Shown one piece after another: positions 51,264 to 60,299 of a DNA stretch of 64,000 nt. Source of the DNA: Pseudomonadota bacterium (GTDB lineage Bacteria > Pseudomonadota > Alphaproteobacteria > Rhizobiales > Phreatobacteraceae); contig JAIUOO010000021.1 in the NCBI GenBank assembly GCA_020161695.1, positions 1-64,000 of the forward strand, read 5' to 3'. Every line of letters begins with the position of its first letter. The stretch's first letter is position 1. Position numbers and translations under genes: made by a program. Below the pieces are notes generated by a model. The model saw only the letters and a program-made list of their open reading frames with translations. It was not told where the DNA came from and made no database searches.

Positions 51264-51962
51264 ATGAAGCTCACCTGGTTCGGCCATTCGGCCTTCCGGC
51301 TCGATTTTGCCAAGTCGGTCGTGCTGATCGATCCCTTCCTGACCGGCAATCCCTCGTTCAAGGGTGAGCGCGCCGCGGCCATTGCCGATGCGACGCATAT
51401 CCTCCTGACCCACGGCCATTCAGACCATGTCGGCGACACGCTGGCGATTGCGGCCGAGACCGGCGCCAAGGTCGTGACCAATTTCGACCTGTGCATGGCT
51501 TTGGCGCACAAGGGCCTGAAGGCCTTCGACCCGATGAATTCCGGCGGCACGACCGACCAGGGCGACTTCACGGTGTCGCTGACCAATGCGGTGCATTCCT
51601 CCTGCGACTTCCACGACGGTGCCAGCGACGCGCTCGGCAATCCCAACGGCCTCGTCATCAAGGTGAAGGGCGGCCCGAACATCTACGCCATGGGCGACAC
51701 CGACATGATGGCCGACATGGCGCTGATTTCAGAGTGGCACAAGCCGTCCATCGGCCTCGTGCCGATCGGCGACCGCTTCACCATGGGCGGCGACGCCGCG
51801 GCCTTCGCCTGCCGCAAGTTCTTCGCCTTCGAGACGGCCATTCCCTGCCACTACGGCTCGTTTCCGATCATCGACCAGACCGCCGACAAGTTCGTCGGCG
51901 CCATGGGCGGGGGCAAAACGAAGGTGGCGGTGCCGAAGCCGGGCGAGGCCGTGTCGCTCTGA
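51264..51962 (+). CDS. UPF0173 metal-dependent hydrolase
   Basis: This 232-residue metallo-beta-lactamase-fold protein has the HGHSDH metal site (about 50-55) and the family's GDTD and CHYG segments. AGGAGAAG lies just before the ATG at 51264; the longer frame upstream is not translated. Family substrates are not established. It converges on folE with a stem-loop between. Confidence 0.92.
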   Translation: MKLTWFGHSAFRLDFAKSVVLIDPFLTGNPSFKGERAAAIADATHILLTHGHSDHVGDTLAIAAETGAKVVTNFDLCMALAHKGLKAFDPMNSGGTTDQGDFTVSLTNAVHSSCDFHDGASDALGNPNGLVIKVKGGPNIYAMGDTDMMADMALISEWHKPSIGLVPIGDRFTMGGDAAAFACRKFFAFETAIPCHYGSFPIIDQTADKFVGAMGGGKTKVAVPKPGEAVSL

Positions 51963-51975
51963 CGCCGCAAACGAC

Positions 51976-52000
51976 GGCGCCCGCCGGAAAGGCGGGCGCC
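51976..52000. terminator. Stem-loop between the UPF0173 gene and folE
   Basis: GGCGCCCGCC pairs perfectly with GGCGGGCGCC around GGAAA. It has no strong T run on either strand but sits exactly between two convergent genes, so a bidirectional terminator is likely. Confidence 0.6.
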
Positions 52001-52023
52001 ACGGCATTCCTGCAGCGGGAATC

Positions 52024-52653
52024 TCAGCGGAAGCCGCGGATCATCTGCATGAAGCGCGCCTGCTCCGAGGCATCGTTCTTGAACAGGCCGGTGAAGCCGG
52101 TGGTGATGGTGGACACACCCTGCTTCTGAACGCCGCGCATCGACATGCACATGTGCTCCGCCTCGACCAGCACAGCGAGGCCGCGCGGCTGGAGGTTCTC
52201 CTCCACCGCGTTGACGATCTCGGCCGTCATGTTCTCCTGCGTCTGCAGGCGGCGGGCATAGATGTCGACGACCTTGGCGAGCTTGGAGAGGCCGACCACG
52301 CCCTCGCGCGGATAATAGGCGATATGGGCGCGGCCCATGATCGGCACGATGTGGTGCTCGCAATGCGAGAAGAACGGGATGTCGCGGACCAGCACCACGT
52401 CGCCGTAGCCGCCGACTTCCTCGAAAACGGTGCCGAGTTCCTTGGCGGCCGACTGGCCATAGCCGCGAAACAGATCCTCCCACGCCTTCACCATGCGGCG
52501 GGGCGTGTCGAGAAGACCTTCGCGATCGGGATTGTCGCCGACCCATTCGATCAGGGTGCGGACGGCGGCCTCGGCCTCCTCGCGGCTGGGACGGCGATGA
52601 CGCAGAGCCTCCGCGCCCTTCGGGAGGGGAAGGGTCTTAACGACGGCATCCAT
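52024..52653 (-). CDS. folE: GTP cyclohydrolase I
   Basis: FolE converts GTP to dihydroneopterin triphosphate, entry to folate and other pterins. From the ATG at 52653 the protein has 209 residues; zinc ligands are Cys98, His101 (SHCEHH) and Cys169 (HMCMSMRGVQKQG). Both catalytic segments are intact. The in-frame extension beyond 52653 belongs to the promoter region. Confidence 0.95.
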   Translation of the reverse strand: MDAVVKTLPLPKGAEALRHRRPSREEAEAAVRTLIEWVGDNPDREGLLDTPRRMVKAWEDLFRGYGQSAAKELGTVFEEVGGYGDVVLVRDIPFFSHCEHHIVPIMGRAHIAYYPREGVVGLSKLAKVVDIYARRLQTQENMTAEIVNAVEENLQPRGLAVLVEAEHMCMSMRGVQKQGVSTITTGFTGLFKNDASEQARFMQMIRGFR

Positions 52654-52872
52654 GGCACTGATACTCCGATGAGGGACGTTTCCGGATACGAAGGCCAGAA
52701 CGTTTCGGACGCGCAAAACGCACCTTGGGCGGGTGCGACAAATTGCCCTGGTCCGGGGCGGTCCAATCGGCCTCCGATCGTTGACCTGCCCGGACTGCCG
52801 CCGGGCTTTAATGCCTGCCTGCGAGGCATATATGATGTCGGCATGTGAACGCGTCATGAACGGCTGTTCATC

Positions 52873-53343
52873 TTGGGCGCGGAGACCTCGGCCTTGATCG
52901 ACGACATCTACAACCGGCGCATCCTGGAACTGGCGGCGGACATTCCGCGGATCGGCCGACTGGCCATGCCGGATGCCAGCGCCACGGCCCATTCCAAGCT
53001 CTGCGGATCGACCGTGACGGTCGATCTGGCGATGGATGGCGACGCGGTGACCGACTTCGCCCATGACGTGAAGGCCTGCGCGCTCGGGCAGGCCTCGTCG
53101 TCGATCATGGCGCGGCATGTGGTGGGCTCGACCGCCGGCGAACTGCGCGCCCTGCGCGACACGGTGCGCCGGATGCTCAAGGAGAACGGTCCGCCGCCGG
53201 ACGGGCGCTGGGCCGACATCGCCGTGCTGGAACCGGTGCGCGACTACAAGGCCCGCCATGCCTCGACGCTGCTGACCTTCGACGCCGTGGTCGACGCCAT
53301 CGGACGGATCGAGGCTGCCCGCACGGCCGCCGCGGCGGAATGA
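52873..53343 (+). CDS. IscU/NifU-N-like iron-sulfur scaffold protein
   Basis: This 156-residue protein has the IscU fold with Cys44 (KLCGSTV) and Cys69 (KACALGQASSSI). At the third conserved Cys position (KIHCSIL in IscU) it has Ala130 (RHASTLL), so it cannot be a three-Cys scaffold of the usual type; such proteins are annotated as Fe-S assembly scaffolds in Hyphomicrobiales. The start is uncertain: a TTG at 52873 is used. It overlaps yidD by four bases. Confidence 0.82.
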   Translation: MGAETSALIDDIYNRRILELAADIPRIGRLAMPDASATAHSKLCGSTVTVDLAMDGDAVTDFAHDVKACALGQASSSIMARHVVGSTAGELRALRDTVRRMLKENGPPPDGRWADIAVLEPVRDYKARHASTLLTFDAVVDAIGRIEAARTAAAAE

Positions 53344-53726
53344 GCCGCACCGACGATCTCGACAGCCTGTTCGCCGACCGCCGCCCGTCGCGCTGGCCGC
53401 GTCTTGCCGGCCACGGCCTGATCCGGGCCTATCAGCTCTCGATCTCCATGCTGGTCGGCCGCTGGTGCCGGCACCTGCCGACCTGCTCGGCCTATATGGA
53501 CGAGGCGGTGATGCGGCACGGCCTCTGGGCCGGCGGCTGGACGGGGCTGGCGCGCCTGTGCCGCTGCCACCCCTACGGCACCTCGGGCATCGACAATCCG
53601 CCATTGAGCGTGCCTCCCGGCGCGGGCTGGCTCCGCCCCTGGCGCTACGGGAACTGGCGCTGGCGGCGGGGCGGGCCGGTCTGCGAGCCGGTCGACGCGC
53701 CCTCTAGTTCGCGGCATCGCGGGTGA
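53340..53726 (+). CDS. yidD: Membrane protein insertion efficiency factor YidD
   Basis: YidD aids YidC-dependent membrane insertion. The 128-residue protein contains the family core IRAYQLSISMLVGRWCRHLPTCSAYMDEAV with the conserved cysteines (quoted in part), plus extra N- and C-terminal parts relative to the typical 70-85 residues. The ATG overlaps the scaffold gene stop, and the last 23 bp overlap the convergent gene at 53704. Confidence 0.9.
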   Translation: MSRTDDLDSLFADRRPSRWPRLAGHGLIRAYQLSISMLVGRWCRHLPTCSAYMDEAVMRHGLWAGGWTGLARLCRCHPYGTSGIDNPPLSVPPGAGWLRPWRYGNWRWRRGGPVCEPVDAPSSSRHRG

Positions 53727-54384
53727 TCAGGCCGTAGGTCTCCAGGAGGCCGCGCGCGGGGTAGAAGGGCTCGTAGCGCTCGCCGTCGAGATAGAGTGCG
53801 AGTTCGGGGTCGATGCCCATTTCGGTCAGGTAGGCGCGAACCTTCTCCAGCGTTGCCGCGATGAGGCGCGCGCGCAGCGCTTCCGGCAGCTCGCCGCCGG
53901 CCGGGTGGCGGAAGTCGACCGGGCTGATCGAGACGACCGCGCCGGGGGCGGCGCTGCGCCCGCGTCCGGCCGCGAGCAGGTAGAAGCAGGCGCCGAAACA
54001 CTCGCCGTCGAGCGCCAGCGCCGGCATCTCTCCGGAGCGGTCGGTGCGCGCGACGATGGTGTCGACGCCGGCCCGCCGGACGATGCGCCCCAGCGCCAGC
54101 GTGACGTCGAGGATGCCGCCCGGCGAGTGGATCGCGAGCGGCGGGCGGGCGCCCCGGAGCTGCCGCGCGAACTCGTCGAAGGCGACGACCGATCCGGGCA
54201 GGATCACCCCCTCCGCGACGATCCACTGCGAGCAGCCGGGGCCGCAGGAGTCCGGCGCGCCGGTGACCAGCGCGAAGGTCATCGGCGTCATCGCCTGCGT
54301 CGCGGCCGGCGCCTGCGCGGCGGCTGGCATTCGCGCGGCCAGGCCCGACAGGCAGAGGCAGAGAAGGAGTGCCCGAATCCGCAT
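53704..54384 (-). CDS. Periplasmic ClpP/crotonase-fold protein (COG3904-like)
   Basis: From the ATG at 54384 this 226-residue exported protein has a Sec signal (cleavage near AAAQA) and a ClpP-like fold with the oxyanion SPGG at 87-90. Where relatives have a catalytic Ser in CxSAC, this one has C-F-G-A-C (Gly131), so peptidase activity by the usual mechanism is doubtful. Cys47/Cys51 and Cys129/Cys133 may form disulfides. Function unknown. Confidence 0.8.
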   Translation of the reverse strand: MRIRALLLCLCLSGLAARMPAAAQAPAATQAMTPMTFALVTGAPDSCGPGCSQWIVAEGVILPGSVVAFDEFARQLRGARPPLAIHSPGGILDVTLALGRIVRRAGVDTIVARTDRSGEMPALALDGECFGACFYLLAAGRGRSAAPGAVVSISPVDFRHPAGGELPEALRARLIAATLEKVRAYLTEMGIDPELALYLDGERYEPFYPARGLLETYGLITRDAAN

Positions 54385-54693
54385 GTCGCCAAGCCTATCC
54401 CGCCGCCGCGTCTGCGGCACCCGGAGGCAAAAGCGGGACGGCGCGCCAGGGTTCCCGGAAATCCGGGGCACCTGCCGGGCGTCAGTGTGGCGTGACCTGA
54501 ACACGGCTGATCCGGGCGCAACGCAGCCGTCCGGCATCGCCCGATGCTTTGCTTTTGCCGCGTGCGTCGGCTATTTCCGCACCTCGCTGCCCGGCTGATG
54601 CCGCCTCGTGACGGCAATTCCGCTCAGGGCCGCGATCTGATCGTCATGCCAAACCCTTACCTGCTTCGTCGGCAGGAGTGAGCGGAGAGAAAA
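54385..54693. other. Intergenic space before thrS
   Basis: This 309-bp space is divergent between the ClpP-fold gene and thrS. It ends in a purine-rich ribosome site (GGAGAGAAAA) before thrS. No gene and no recognised leader regulator is visible. Confidence 0.5.
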
Positions 54694-56664
54694 ATGCCTG
54701 TCCTGACCTTCCCTGATGGCGCCCAGCGTTCCTACGATTCCGGCGTGACCGGCCTCGACGTCGCCAAGGCCATCGCCCCGTCCCTCGCCAAGAAATCCAT
54801 CGCCGTGAAGCTCGACGGCGTGGTGGCGGACCTGTCCGATCCGATCGGCGGCGATGCGAAAATCGAATTCGTCACCCGCGAAAGCCCCGAGGCGCTGGAA
54901 CTGATCCGCCACGACGCGGCCCATGTCATGGCGGAAGCCGTGCAGAAGCTCTGGCCCGGCACGCAGGTCACCATCGGTCCGGTGATCGAGAACGGCTTCT
55001 ATTACGACTTCTTCCGCAACGAGCCATTCACGCCCGAGGATTTCGCGGCGATCGAAGCCGAGATGCGCAAGATCATCGCGGCCAACAAGCCCTTCACCAA
55101 GCGCGTCGTCTCGCGCGACGAGGCCATGCGCATCTTCCGCGACAAGGGCGAGGCCTTCAAAGTCGAGCTGGTCGAGGCGATCCCCGCTGGTCAGGACATC
55201 AAGCTCTACGACCAGGGCGGCTGGTTCGACCTCTGCCGCGGCCCGCACATGGCCTCCACCGGCCAGATCGGCAATTCCTTCAAGCTGATGAAGGTGGCCG
55301 GCGCCTACTGGCGCGGCGATTCCAACAATCCGATGCTGACCCGCATCTACGCGACCGCCTTCCGCACCGACGAGGAGCTGAAGGCCTACATCCACATGCT
55401 GGAGGAGGCGGAGAAGCGCGACCATCGCCGGCTCGGCCGCGAGATGGACCTGTTCCACTTCCAGGAGGAGGGGCCGGGCGTCGTGTTCTGGCATCCGAAG
55501 GGCTGGTCGATGTTCCAGACCCTCGTCGCCTATATGCGCCGCCGCCTCGCCGAGCACGGCTATGACGAGGTCAACGCTCCGCAGCTGCTCGACAAGTCGC
55601 TGTGGGAAACCTCCGGCCACTGGGGCTGGTATCGCGAGAACATGTTCGCAGCCCAGTCGGCCGGCGACGAGGCCGAGGACAAGCGCTGGTTCGCCATCAA
55701 GCCGATGAACTGCCCGGGCCACGTGCAGATCTTCAAGCATGGCCTGAAGAGCTATCGCGACCTGCCGATGAAGCTCGCCGAGTTCGGCATCGTCCACCGC
55801 TACGAGCCCTCGGGCGCGCTGCACGGGCTGATGCGCGTGCGCGGCTTCACGCAGGACGACGCGCATGTCTTCTGCACCGACGAGCAGCTCGAGGCGGAGT
55901 GCATCCGCATCAACGACCTGATCCTCACCACCTATGCGGATTTCGGCTTCGACGAGATCGTGGTGAAGCTCTCGACCCGGCCGGAGAAGCGCGTCGGCGC
56001 CGATGCGCTGTGGGACCGCGCCGAAGCCGTCATGGAGAAGGTGCTGAAGACCATCGCCGATCAGTCCGGCGGGCGGATCAAGACCGCCATCAATCCGGGC
56101 GAGGGCGCCTTCTACGGGCCGAAATTCGAGTATGTGCTGCGCGACGCCATCGGCCGCGACTGGCAGTGCGGCACCACGCAGGTCGACTTCAACCTGCCGG
56201 AGCGGTTCGGCGCCTTCTATATCGGCTCGGACGGCGAGAAGACCACGCCGGTCATGGTCCACCGGGCCATCTGCGGCTCGATGGAGCGGTTCATCGGCAT
56301 CCTGATCGAGAACTATGCCGGCAGCTTCCCGTTCTGGTTCGCACCGAAGCAGGTGATGGTCTGCCCGATCACCTCGGAGGCCGACGATTATGCGCTGGAA
56401 GTGCTCGCCGCCTGCAAGAAGGCGGGACTGAAGGCCGACGCCGACATCAGGAACGAGAAGATCTCCTACAAGGTGCGCGAACACTCGCTGCAGAAGATCC
56501 CCGTCATCCTCGCGGTCGGCAAGAAGGAGGCCGCCGAGCGAACCGTCTCGGTCCGCCGCCTCGGCAGCCAGGCGCAGGAAGTGATCGGCCTCGACGAGCT
56601 CGTGGCAAAGCTCGCCGACGAGGCGACGCCGCCGGATGTCCGGCGGAAGCTGGGGGCGGGCTGA
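54694..56664 (+). CDS. thrS: Threonyl-tRNA synthetase
   Basis: ThrRS charges tRNA-Thr and edits mischarged Ser. The 656-residue protein has the TGS domain (about 1-62), editing domain (about 80-225, HDAAHVMAEA), class-II catalytic core with the zinc site (NCPGH; later VHRYEPSG and VMVHRAICGS), and the anticodon-binding domain (about 550-656). It is full length. No T-box leader was seen or expected in this group. Confidence 0.96.
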   Translation: MPVLTFPDGAQRSYDSGVTGLDVAKAIAPSLAKKSIAVKLDGVVADLSDPIGGDAKIEFVTRESPEALELIRHDAAHVMAEAVQKLWPGTQVTIGPVIENGFYYDFFRNEPFTPEDFAAIEAEMRKIIAANKPFTKRVVSRDEAMRIFRDKGEAFKVELVEAIPAGQDIKLYDQGGWFDLCRGPHMASTGQIGNSFKLMKVAGAYWRGDSNNPMLTRIYATAFRTDEELKAYIHMLEEAEKRDHRRLGREMDLFHFQEEGPGVVFWHPKGWSMFQTLVAYMRRRLAEHGYDEVNAPQLLDKSLWETSGHWGWYRENMFAAQSAGDEAEDKRWFAIKPMNCPGHVQIFKHGLKSYRDLPMKLAEFGIVHRYEPSGALHGLMRVRGFTQDDAHVFCTDEQLEAECIRINDLILTTYADFGFDEIVVKLSTRPEKRVGADALWDRAEAVMEKVLKTIADQSGGRIKTAINPGEGAFYGPKFEYVLRDAIGRDWQCGTTQVDFNLPERFGAFYIGSDGEKTTPVMVHRAICGSMERFIGILIENYAGSFPFWFAPKQVMVCPITSEADDYALEVLAACKKAGLKADADIRNEKISYKVREHSLQKIPVILAVGKKEAAERTVSVRRLGSQAQEVIGLDELVAKLADEATPPDVRRKLGAG

Positions 56665-56849
56665 CCGGCGCCGTTCGGACGGGATGAGACCCAGCCGGGC
56701 CGGCGATTGGCCGGCCCGTTCCTGCCATGCGCGATCCGGTCGTCCGGAGCGCTGAGGCGGGCGCGCTCGTCATCATCTGAAAGACTGACGACGGCGGGAG
56801 CCATCCAGCTGCAACTTTCACGAGCGACGATCCGTTCGGGAGGTGCGAC

Positions 56850-57680
56850 ATGCGATGGACCGTGTCCCTCATTCTGGTCTGGATGCTCGGACTTGCCTGC
56901 GCCGCACAGGCGCAGACGCCTCAGGCGATCGTCGAGGGCATCTATGCCGGCGGCCTCACCCGCAGTTCGATGGACCGGATGCGCCTTCCGGCCAACCGCG
57001 CCCGCCATTTCCAGCCCGGCCTGGTGCGCCTGCTTGCCGCGAACGACCGCGAGGACTGCATCGACTTCGCGCTGACCAGCGACGGCAACAATTATGACGA
57101 GGCGGAGATCATGCGGACGATCCGCATGGAGACTCGAACGGAAGAAAACCGCGCCAGCGTCGATGTCCGCTTCATGAGCCTGGGCAAGCCCAATCACTAC
57201 CGCTACGAGTTCGAGCGCGCGGGCGACAGCTGGAGGATCGCGGACATAGCCTCGCTCGGCGAGGGTAACTGGCGGCTGTCGCAGACACGCTGCGGTCGGG
57301 GTCGGCCGGCTGCCGGGCGGGCTGCGGCCAGCCCGGCTCCGGCCAGTCCTGCCGGTGCCTACTGCTATCGGAACCGCCACGCCCTCCTGCGGCTGGATGT
57401 CGGGGCGAACGGCAGCGCCCGCTTTCGCATGGAGACCGTCGGCGGCAACGGGCATTCCTGCCATGTCGAGGGCAGTGCTTCGGCAACCCCGCAGGGCTGG
57501 CGCTACGAACGCCGGGAAGCCGAGGGAGCCTGCCAGCTCGACTTCACGCGCACGAGCTCCGGAGCCGTCAGCGTCAGCGACCGCGACCACATCTGCCGGC
57601 GCACCTATTGCGGCGCGCGAGCTTCGCTGGAGGCTGCCAATCTTCCGCGATCAGGCAATCTCGCGCGCTGCGCCAGCTGA
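56850..57680 (+). CDS. Exported protein of unknown function with Cys-rich C-terminal half
   Basis: This 276-residue protein begins with a Sec signal (MRWTVSLILVWMLGLACAAQ, cleavage near AQAQT). The N-terminal half (about 25-150) resembles DUF3828-like exported domains (IVEGIYAGG, DSWRIADIAS). After an Ala/Pro linker (about 151-167) the C-terminal half has six to seven Cys, possibly disulfide-bonded. No enzyme motif is seen. Confidence 0.7.
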   Translation: MRWTVSLILVWMLGLACAAQAQTPQAIVEGIYAGGLTRSSMDRMRLPANRARHFQPGLVRLLAANDREDCIDFALTSDGNNYDEAEIMRTIRMETRTEENRASVDVRFMSLGKPNHYRYEFERAGDSWRIADIASLGEGNWRLSQTRCGRGRPAAGRAAASPAPASPAGAYCYRNRHALLRLDVGANGSARFRMETVGGNGHSCHVEGSASATPQGWRYERREAEGACQLDFTRTSSGAVSVSDRDHICRRTYCGARASLEAANLPRSGNLARCAS

Positions 57681-57692
57681 GAAGGGCGCACG

Positions 57693-58778
57693 CTAGCGCG
57701 CGACGACCTCGACCTGCTGGTCCTTGCCGGCTTCGACCTGGAATTTCTGGTTGAAGACGCGGCCCTCGTGGCGGGCGATGGCGAGATATTCGCCCTCCTG
57801 CAGCACCATGTCCGGGAAGGCGCCGATCGATTCCTTGATCACGTCGCCGCCAGGCGTCAGCACGGTCCAGGCGGCATTGCCGATGGGCTCGCCGCCGGCC
57901 GCGCCGCGGACGAGGCGCAGGCTCACCTGCGCCGCGCGATGGTGGATGGTCGCATCGGTGATCTGGCCGGCGCGCACGCGCAGGTCGGCGCGGATGGTGG
58001 CATTGGCGTCGCCATAGACCGAGACGACGTGATAGGTGCCCTCGGGAAGCGCGATGAGGTCGCCGGCGGGCGCCTGCCGCATGACGAGGCGCGGTTCGCC
58101 GCCCTCGAACAGGCCGCCGGCGAAGATGTCGAAGGACAGGCGGGCATTGCGGATGTCGCGCTCGCCGACCTTGCCGACGAGGCGCACGGCCCCCGCATTG
58201 AGGATGATCGTGTCGCGCTGGGGCGTCTCGCCGACCGCGAGGCGGCGCGTCTGCGAAAAGGTGCCGAAGGCGACATGGACGATGTAGCCGCCGGGCCTGA
58301 GCGCGAAGACCGGCGCGGGGTCGCGCGATTCGGCGACGAGGGCGAAGGCGCCGCTCGGCTCGGGCTTGTCGGCGAAGACGCGCCAGTGGAGCCCGTCGCG
58401 GACATATTGCCCGCCCTGCCGGAACCGCGCGTCGAAGGCGATGGCCGCGCGGTCGGAGAATTGCGGCGGCATTGTCGGGGTTGCCGGCATGCTCGGCATC
58501 AGCGCCGGATTGGTGCCGGTCTGCGGCGTGAAGGTCATTGCGCCGTCGGGCAGCGTGAAGAACGGCGTCGCCGCGCCGCCGGGCATCTGCCGGCGCCGGC
58601 GCTGCGGCTCGGTCGCCAGCGGCGCCGCGTCGGTGCCGGGCGTCTGCGGCGTGACGGAGCCCGGTCCGCCCGTGCTGAACTGCGCGGCAGCCTCGTCGCC
58701 GCCGGCGAGGCAGGCGAGGGCAAGCGCGAGGGCCGCAAGGGGCAGGCGGCGAGGGGTGATCGTCATGTCGTGACCCAT
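57693..58778 (-). CDS. Large exported protein of unknown function
   Basis: This 361-residue protein (ATG 58778; ATG 58766 also possible) has a Sec signal (cleavage near EAAAQ), a Pro/Thr-rich stretch (about 35-80) and a C-terminal region with beta-sandwich-like repeats (VRLVGKVGERDIRNARLSFDI, LIALPEGTYHVVSVYGDANA), as in surface or carboxypeptidase-regulatory-like domains. No catalytic motif. It is divergent from the nitroreductase gene. Confidence 0.7.
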   Translation of the reverse strand: MGHDMTITPRRLPLAALALALACLAGGDEAAAQFSTGGPGSVTPQTPGTDAAPLATEPQRRRRQMPGGAATPFFTLPDGAMTFTPQTGTNPALMPSMPATPTMPPQFSDRAAIAFDARFRQGGQYVRDGLHWRVFADKPEPSGAFALVAESRDPAPVFALRPGGYIVHVAFGTFSQTRRLAVGETPQRDTIILNAGAVRLVGKVGERDIRNARLSFDIFAGGLFEGGEPRLVMRQAPAGDLIALPEGTYHVVSVYGDANATIRADLRVRAGQITDATIHHRAAQVSLRLVRGAAGGEPIGNAAWTVLTPGGDVIKESIGAFPDMVLQEGEYLAIARHEGRVFNQKFQVEAGKDQQVEVVAR

Positions 58779-58924
58779 GTCGCGGGCGATTATGGCCTTT
58801 TTGGTGCGGGAGAGGCTTGCAGGCAAGCGCCGATCGTGCCCCTTGGCGGATTGAAGCGCCATTCCCAGGCGAGGGCGAGCCGCCGCCGGCCCCTGCCGCA
58901 ACCACGCCCGAAGCGAGACCAGCG

Positions 58925-59503
58925 ATGAGTGCATCCCCCGTTCTGATCGACCACCTGACGACCCGCCGCTCCACCCCCTTCGCCCTGATGCAGGGGCCCG
59001 GCCCGGATGCGGCAACGCTTGCGAGCATGCTGGCCATGGCCGCGCGCGTGCCCGATCACGGCAAGCTCGCGCCCTGGCGCTTCGTCGTCATCGACCGGCA
59101 GGCCGGTGAGAAGCTCGGTGCCTTTCTGGCCGGTCTGGTGAAGTCCGACGATGCGGCGGCCGATCCGAAGAAGGTCGAGATCGACGCGGCACGCTTCACG
59201 CGCGCGCCGGTCTGCGTCGCCGTGGTTTCGCGTGCGGGCCCGCACGTGAAGATTCCGGAATGGGAGCAGGTTCTGTCGGCCGGCGCCGTCTGCCTCAACC
59301 TGCTTCATGCCGCGATCGCGCATGGCTTCGGCGGCAACTGGGTCACCGAATGGCCGGCCTATGACCGCCGCGTGGCGGACCGGCTGGGCCTCGATGCCCA
59401 CGAGAAGGTTGCCGGCTTCGTCCATATCGGCACGCCCTCCGCCAGGGCCGAGGACCGCGTGCGCCCCGACATGGCCGCCATCACCACGCGTTTCGAAGGC
59501 TGA
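58925..59503 (+). CDS. Nitroreductase (YdjA-type)
   Basis: This FMN-dependent oxidoreductase (192 residues from the ATG at 58925) has RRSTPFALMQGPGP and MAARVPDHGKLAPWRF segments of the YdjA-type nitroreductase group. Family members use NAD(P)H to reduce nitro compounds or quinones. It ends 5 bp before a flavin-reductase gene, so the pair is almost certainly one operon. Confidence 0.9.
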   Translation: MSASPVLIDHLTTRRSTPFALMQGPGPDAATLASMLAMAARVPDHGKLAPWRFVVIDRQAGEKLGAFLAGLVKSDDAAADPKKVEIDAARFTRAPVCVAVVSRAGPHVKIPEWEQVLSAGAVCLNLLHAAIAHGFGGNWVTEWPAYDRRVADRLGLDAHEKVAGFVHIGTPSARAEDRVRPDMAAITTRFEG

Positions 59504-59508
59504 TTCCG

Positions 59509-60144
59509 ATGCATTACGACGTCACCGCTGCCAATCACGGCCTGCGCTACGACCCGTTCAAGGCCATCGTCTCGCCCCGTCCGATCGGCTGGATCACCGC
59601 CCTCGACGGGCAGGGCCGGGTCAACTGCTCGCCCTATTCGTTCTTCAACGCGATTTCCGACAAGCCTCACATGGTCGCCTTTGCCGGCGGCGGCATGAAG
59701 GACGCCCGCGCCTTCGTCGAGGAGACGGGCGAGTTCACCTGCTCCTTCGTGTCGTGGGACCTGCGCGATGCGATGAACGCTACCTCCGCGCCGCTGGCGC
59801 GTGGCGAGAGCGAACTGGACTTCGCCGGCCTTGAGGCCGCGCCATCGCACTATGTGAAGGCGCCGCGCGTGAAGGCCGCCCCCGCCGCGCTCGAATGCAA
59901 GTGGCTGCAGACCGTGCCGCTGACCTCGCTCGAAGGCGTGACCAACTATTTCCTCGTCATCGGCCAGGTCGTCGGCATCTACATCAACGATGATTTCATC
60001 GCCGATGGCATCGTCGATACCGGCCGGATGCACCCGATCATGCGCGGCGGCTACGACCAGTATTTTCAGGTCGGCTCCGAGCAGATGTTCAAGATGACCC
60101 GGCCCCCCGGCGGCGGCAATTTCGACGAGCGCCGGAAGGCCTGA
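59509..60144 (+). CDS. Flavin reductase-like FMN-binding protein
   Basis: The 211-residue protein has the flavin-reductase domain: SPRPIGWITALDGQGRVNCSPYSFFN at the N-terminus, SFVSWDLRDAMNATS, and GQVVGIYINDDF in the middle. Such proteins supply reduced flavin or act as oxidoreductases. Physical coupling with the nitroreductase suggests a joint electron-transfer role, which is inference. Confidence 0.88.
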   Translation: MHYDVTAANHGLRYDPFKAIVSPRPIGWITALDGQGRVNCSPYSFFNAISDKPHMVAFAGGGMKDARAFVEETGEFTCSFVSWDLRDAMNATSAPLARGESELDFAGLEAAPSHYVKAPRVKAAPAALECKWLQTVPLTSLEGVTNYFLVIGQVVGIYINDDFIADGIVDTGRMHPIMRGGYDQYFQVGSEQMFKMTRPPGGGNFDERRKA

Positions 60145-60168
60145 CCAGCGCGATCGGTATTCCGGACG

Positions 60169-60257
60169 CGTCATGCCCGGCCTTGTGCCGGGCATCCACG
60201 ACTTGCTTTTCAAGGTGGTGTTCAAGTTGTGGATCCTCGGGCCAAGCCCGAGGATGA
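60169..60257. repeat. Dispersed two-hairpin palindromic element, copy D
   Basis: This 89-bp copy begins CGTCATGCCCGGCC and ends CCCGAGGATGA. It is the most divergent of the four, with a different right half. It lies between the flavin-reductase gene and the convergent CitE-like gene. Confidence 0.8.
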
Positions 60258-60299
60258 AGAAAGGGGGGGCGGCCCGGATGGGCTGCCAGCGGCGTCGGC

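Noticed and set aside
54571..56484. 637-codon minus-strand frame opposite thrS
   Set aside because: thrS is full length with every expected domain; the antisense frame shows only the composition expected of a shadow.
57574..59037. 487-codon minus-strand frame across two genes
   Set aside because: Overlaps the exported protein gene in a wrong frame and gives an Arg/Pro/Ala-rich product without a signal peptide or motif.
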